NCBI RefSeq assembly: GCF_009796825.1
Contig: NZ_CP047030.1
Span: 2,565,001-2,629,000 of the forward strand
DNA: 64,000 nucleotides
Origin: Algibacter sp. L3A6
GTDB lineage: Bacteria; Bacteroidota; Bacteroidia; Flavobacteriales; Flavobacteriaceae
Direction of reading: 5' to 3'
Made by a program: the position numbers and the translations under genes
The notes under the pieces: model-generated
What the model was told of the DNA's origin: nothing
Seen by the model: only the letters and a program-made list of their open reading frames with translations
The model's database searches: none
Shown here: positions 63,094 to 64,000 of the stretch, in pieces
Layout: every line of letters begins with the position of its first letter
Numbering within the stretch: position 1 is the stretch's first letter

Positions 63094-64000
63094 TTAAAAG
63101 CAATATTTATTTTCGGCCTTAACTTTTTCGGCTATCTCGTTACGTAAATCTACAATGTCTGGGTAGTTTTGATATTTAGTAAAACGTTTAAGTCCCATAA
63201 GCATCATACGTTGCTCATCACCTTCGGCAAAAGAAATAATACTTTCTTTTCCTTTTTCTTCGATAATATCTACAGCGTGGTATAAGTATAATTTAGACAT
63301 CGCAATTTGTACAGATTGAGACTCGGCTCCAAAGCGTTTAGCATTCTTTTCAGTTCTTAATATAGCAGATTCAGCCATGTATATTTCAATTAAAATATCA
63401 GCAGCAGCTATAAGTAATTGTTGATGTTTGTCTAGGTCTGGACCAAATTTTTGAACAGCACCTCCGGCAACCATTAAAAAAGTCTTTTTCAACTTATTAA
63501 TCATTACTTTTTCTTCAGAAAATAATTCTGAAAAGTCTGGCGTATCAAAAGAAGGAATTCCCATTAATTCTTCTTGAACTTTTTGAGCAGGGCCTAATAA
63601 GTCAACATGACCTTTCATAGCTTTCTTTACTAACATACCAACAGATAGCATTCTGTTAATTTCGTTAGTTCCTTCGTAAATACGTGCAATACGTGCATCT
63701 CTCCAAGCAGATTCCATAGGCGTTTCTTCAGAGAACCCCATTCCACCAAAAATTTGGATACCTTCATCAGCTGCATGTTGTACATCTTCAGAAACAGCTA
63801 CTTTTAAAATAGAACATTCAATTGCATATTCTTCAACACCTTTAAGTTCTGCTTCTTGATGTGTATTTCCAGCAGCTTCACGCATTGCTATTCTGTCTTC
63901 AATATTTTTTGCAGCTCTATAAGTTGCAGATTCACCTGCGTAAGCATTAGTTGCCATTTCAGCTAACTTAACTTTAATAGCTCCAAAGTCTGAAATAGGC
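63094..64000 (-). CDS. Acyl-CoA dehydrogenase, C-terminal part (gene runs off the window)
   Basis: The reading frame remains open to the end of the window (upstream residues ...PISDFGAIKVKLAEMATNAYAG), so the start and the N-terminal FAD half lie outside. The visible 300 residues contain the C-terminal helical domain of acyl-CoA dehydrogenases, with GGMGFSEETPMESAWRDARI and IYEGTNEINRM. The Glu of YEGT sits at the catalytic-base position of the short/medium-chain family. A further ~150-residue C-terminal extension, like that of very-long-chain forms, follows. It would oxidise fatty acyl-CoA in beta-oxidation. Confidence 0.93.
   Translation of the reverse strand, partial: PISDFGAIKVKLAEMATNAYAGESATYRAAKNIEDRIAMREAAGNTHQEAELKGVEEYAIECSILKVAVSEDVQHAADEGIQIFGGMGFSEETPMESAWRDARIARIYEGTNEINRMLSVGMLVKKAMKGHVDLLGPAQKVQEELMGIPSFDTPDFSELFSEEKVMINKLKKTFLMVAGGAVQKFGPDLDKHQQLLIAAADILIEIYMAESAILRTEKNAKRFGAESQSVQIAMSKLYLYHAVDIIEEKGKESIISFAEGDEQRMMLMGLKRFTKYQNYPDIVDLRNEIAEKVKAENKYCF

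Overview
The window comes from a Flavobacteriaceae-type Bacteroidota chromosome. Signs of this are the AT-rich sequence, promoters of the TTG-N19-TAnnTTTG class, a long NusB, a DUF3276/PUR-alpha protein, a succinylornithine-type arginine operon, cyclophilin-FKBP fusion, and a TonB-dependent receptor with a carboxypeptidase-like N-terminal domain. The genus cannot be fixed from the sequence alone. No insertion sequence, prophage, tRNA or CRISPR array is visible.

Layout. 1-910: 3' end of 23S rRNA, then 5S rRNA and a terminator. 905-1436: no convincing gene. 1437-3413: a stand-alone DsbD-alpha-like protein, then metK on the minus strand behind a recognisable SAM-II riboswitch. 3483-10834: an isoleucine/valine operon ilvD-ilvB-ilvN-ilvC-ilvA. 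Its leader holds an 18-codon Ile/Val-rich peptide, a predicted antiterminator and an intrinsic terminator, so it has the parts of a classical transcription attenuator. 11031-12623: non-phosphorylating GAPDH-like aldehyde dehydrogenase.

12791-29597 looks like a sugar-oxidation region. It holds an azurin-like lipoprotein, a lipoprotein combining a beta-propeller dehydrogenase-like domain, HEAT-like repeats and cytochrome c, and a propeller-cupredoxin fusion. It also holds two DUF1080 (3-keto-glycoside hydrolase/lyase family) lipoproteins, a TonB-dependent receptor, an AraC regulator, an MFS transporter, a Gfo/Idh/MocA oxidoreductase, a xylose-isomerase-like TIM barrel and a ThuA-like protein. 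The inferred scheme is uptake and envelope oxidation of a glycoside, electron transfer through copper and haem proteins, and cleavage of the keto-glycoside. The substrate is unknown.

29715-41452 is one long arginine/proline operon: GNAT, argG, argC, proC, argD, proA, proB, argF', argB, argE, argH. It has a strong promoter and a leader carrying a 35-codon open frame that ends in an Arg-containing segment overlapping a GC-rich hairpin. leuB and a short leuA follow on the minus strand.

46786-49800 is accessory sequence: small unrecognised genes separated by hairpin-forming repeats. Two of these genes are flanked by arms complementary to each other but different from gene to gene, which resembles an integron-type cassette array without an integrase in the window. 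From 49954 onward is core flavobacterial sequence: dual-domain peptidyl-prolyl isomerase, YfiT/DinB protein, GNAT, redoxin, CsaA, SBF symporter, acyltransferase, PUR-alpha, ABC exporter, NusB, DUF1573 lipoprotein, YajC, M28 peptidase, CbpM/CbpA and a truncated acyl-CoA dehydrogenase. A separate dispersed structured repeat occurs three times (26651, 32949, 42562), always on the plus strand and between genes.
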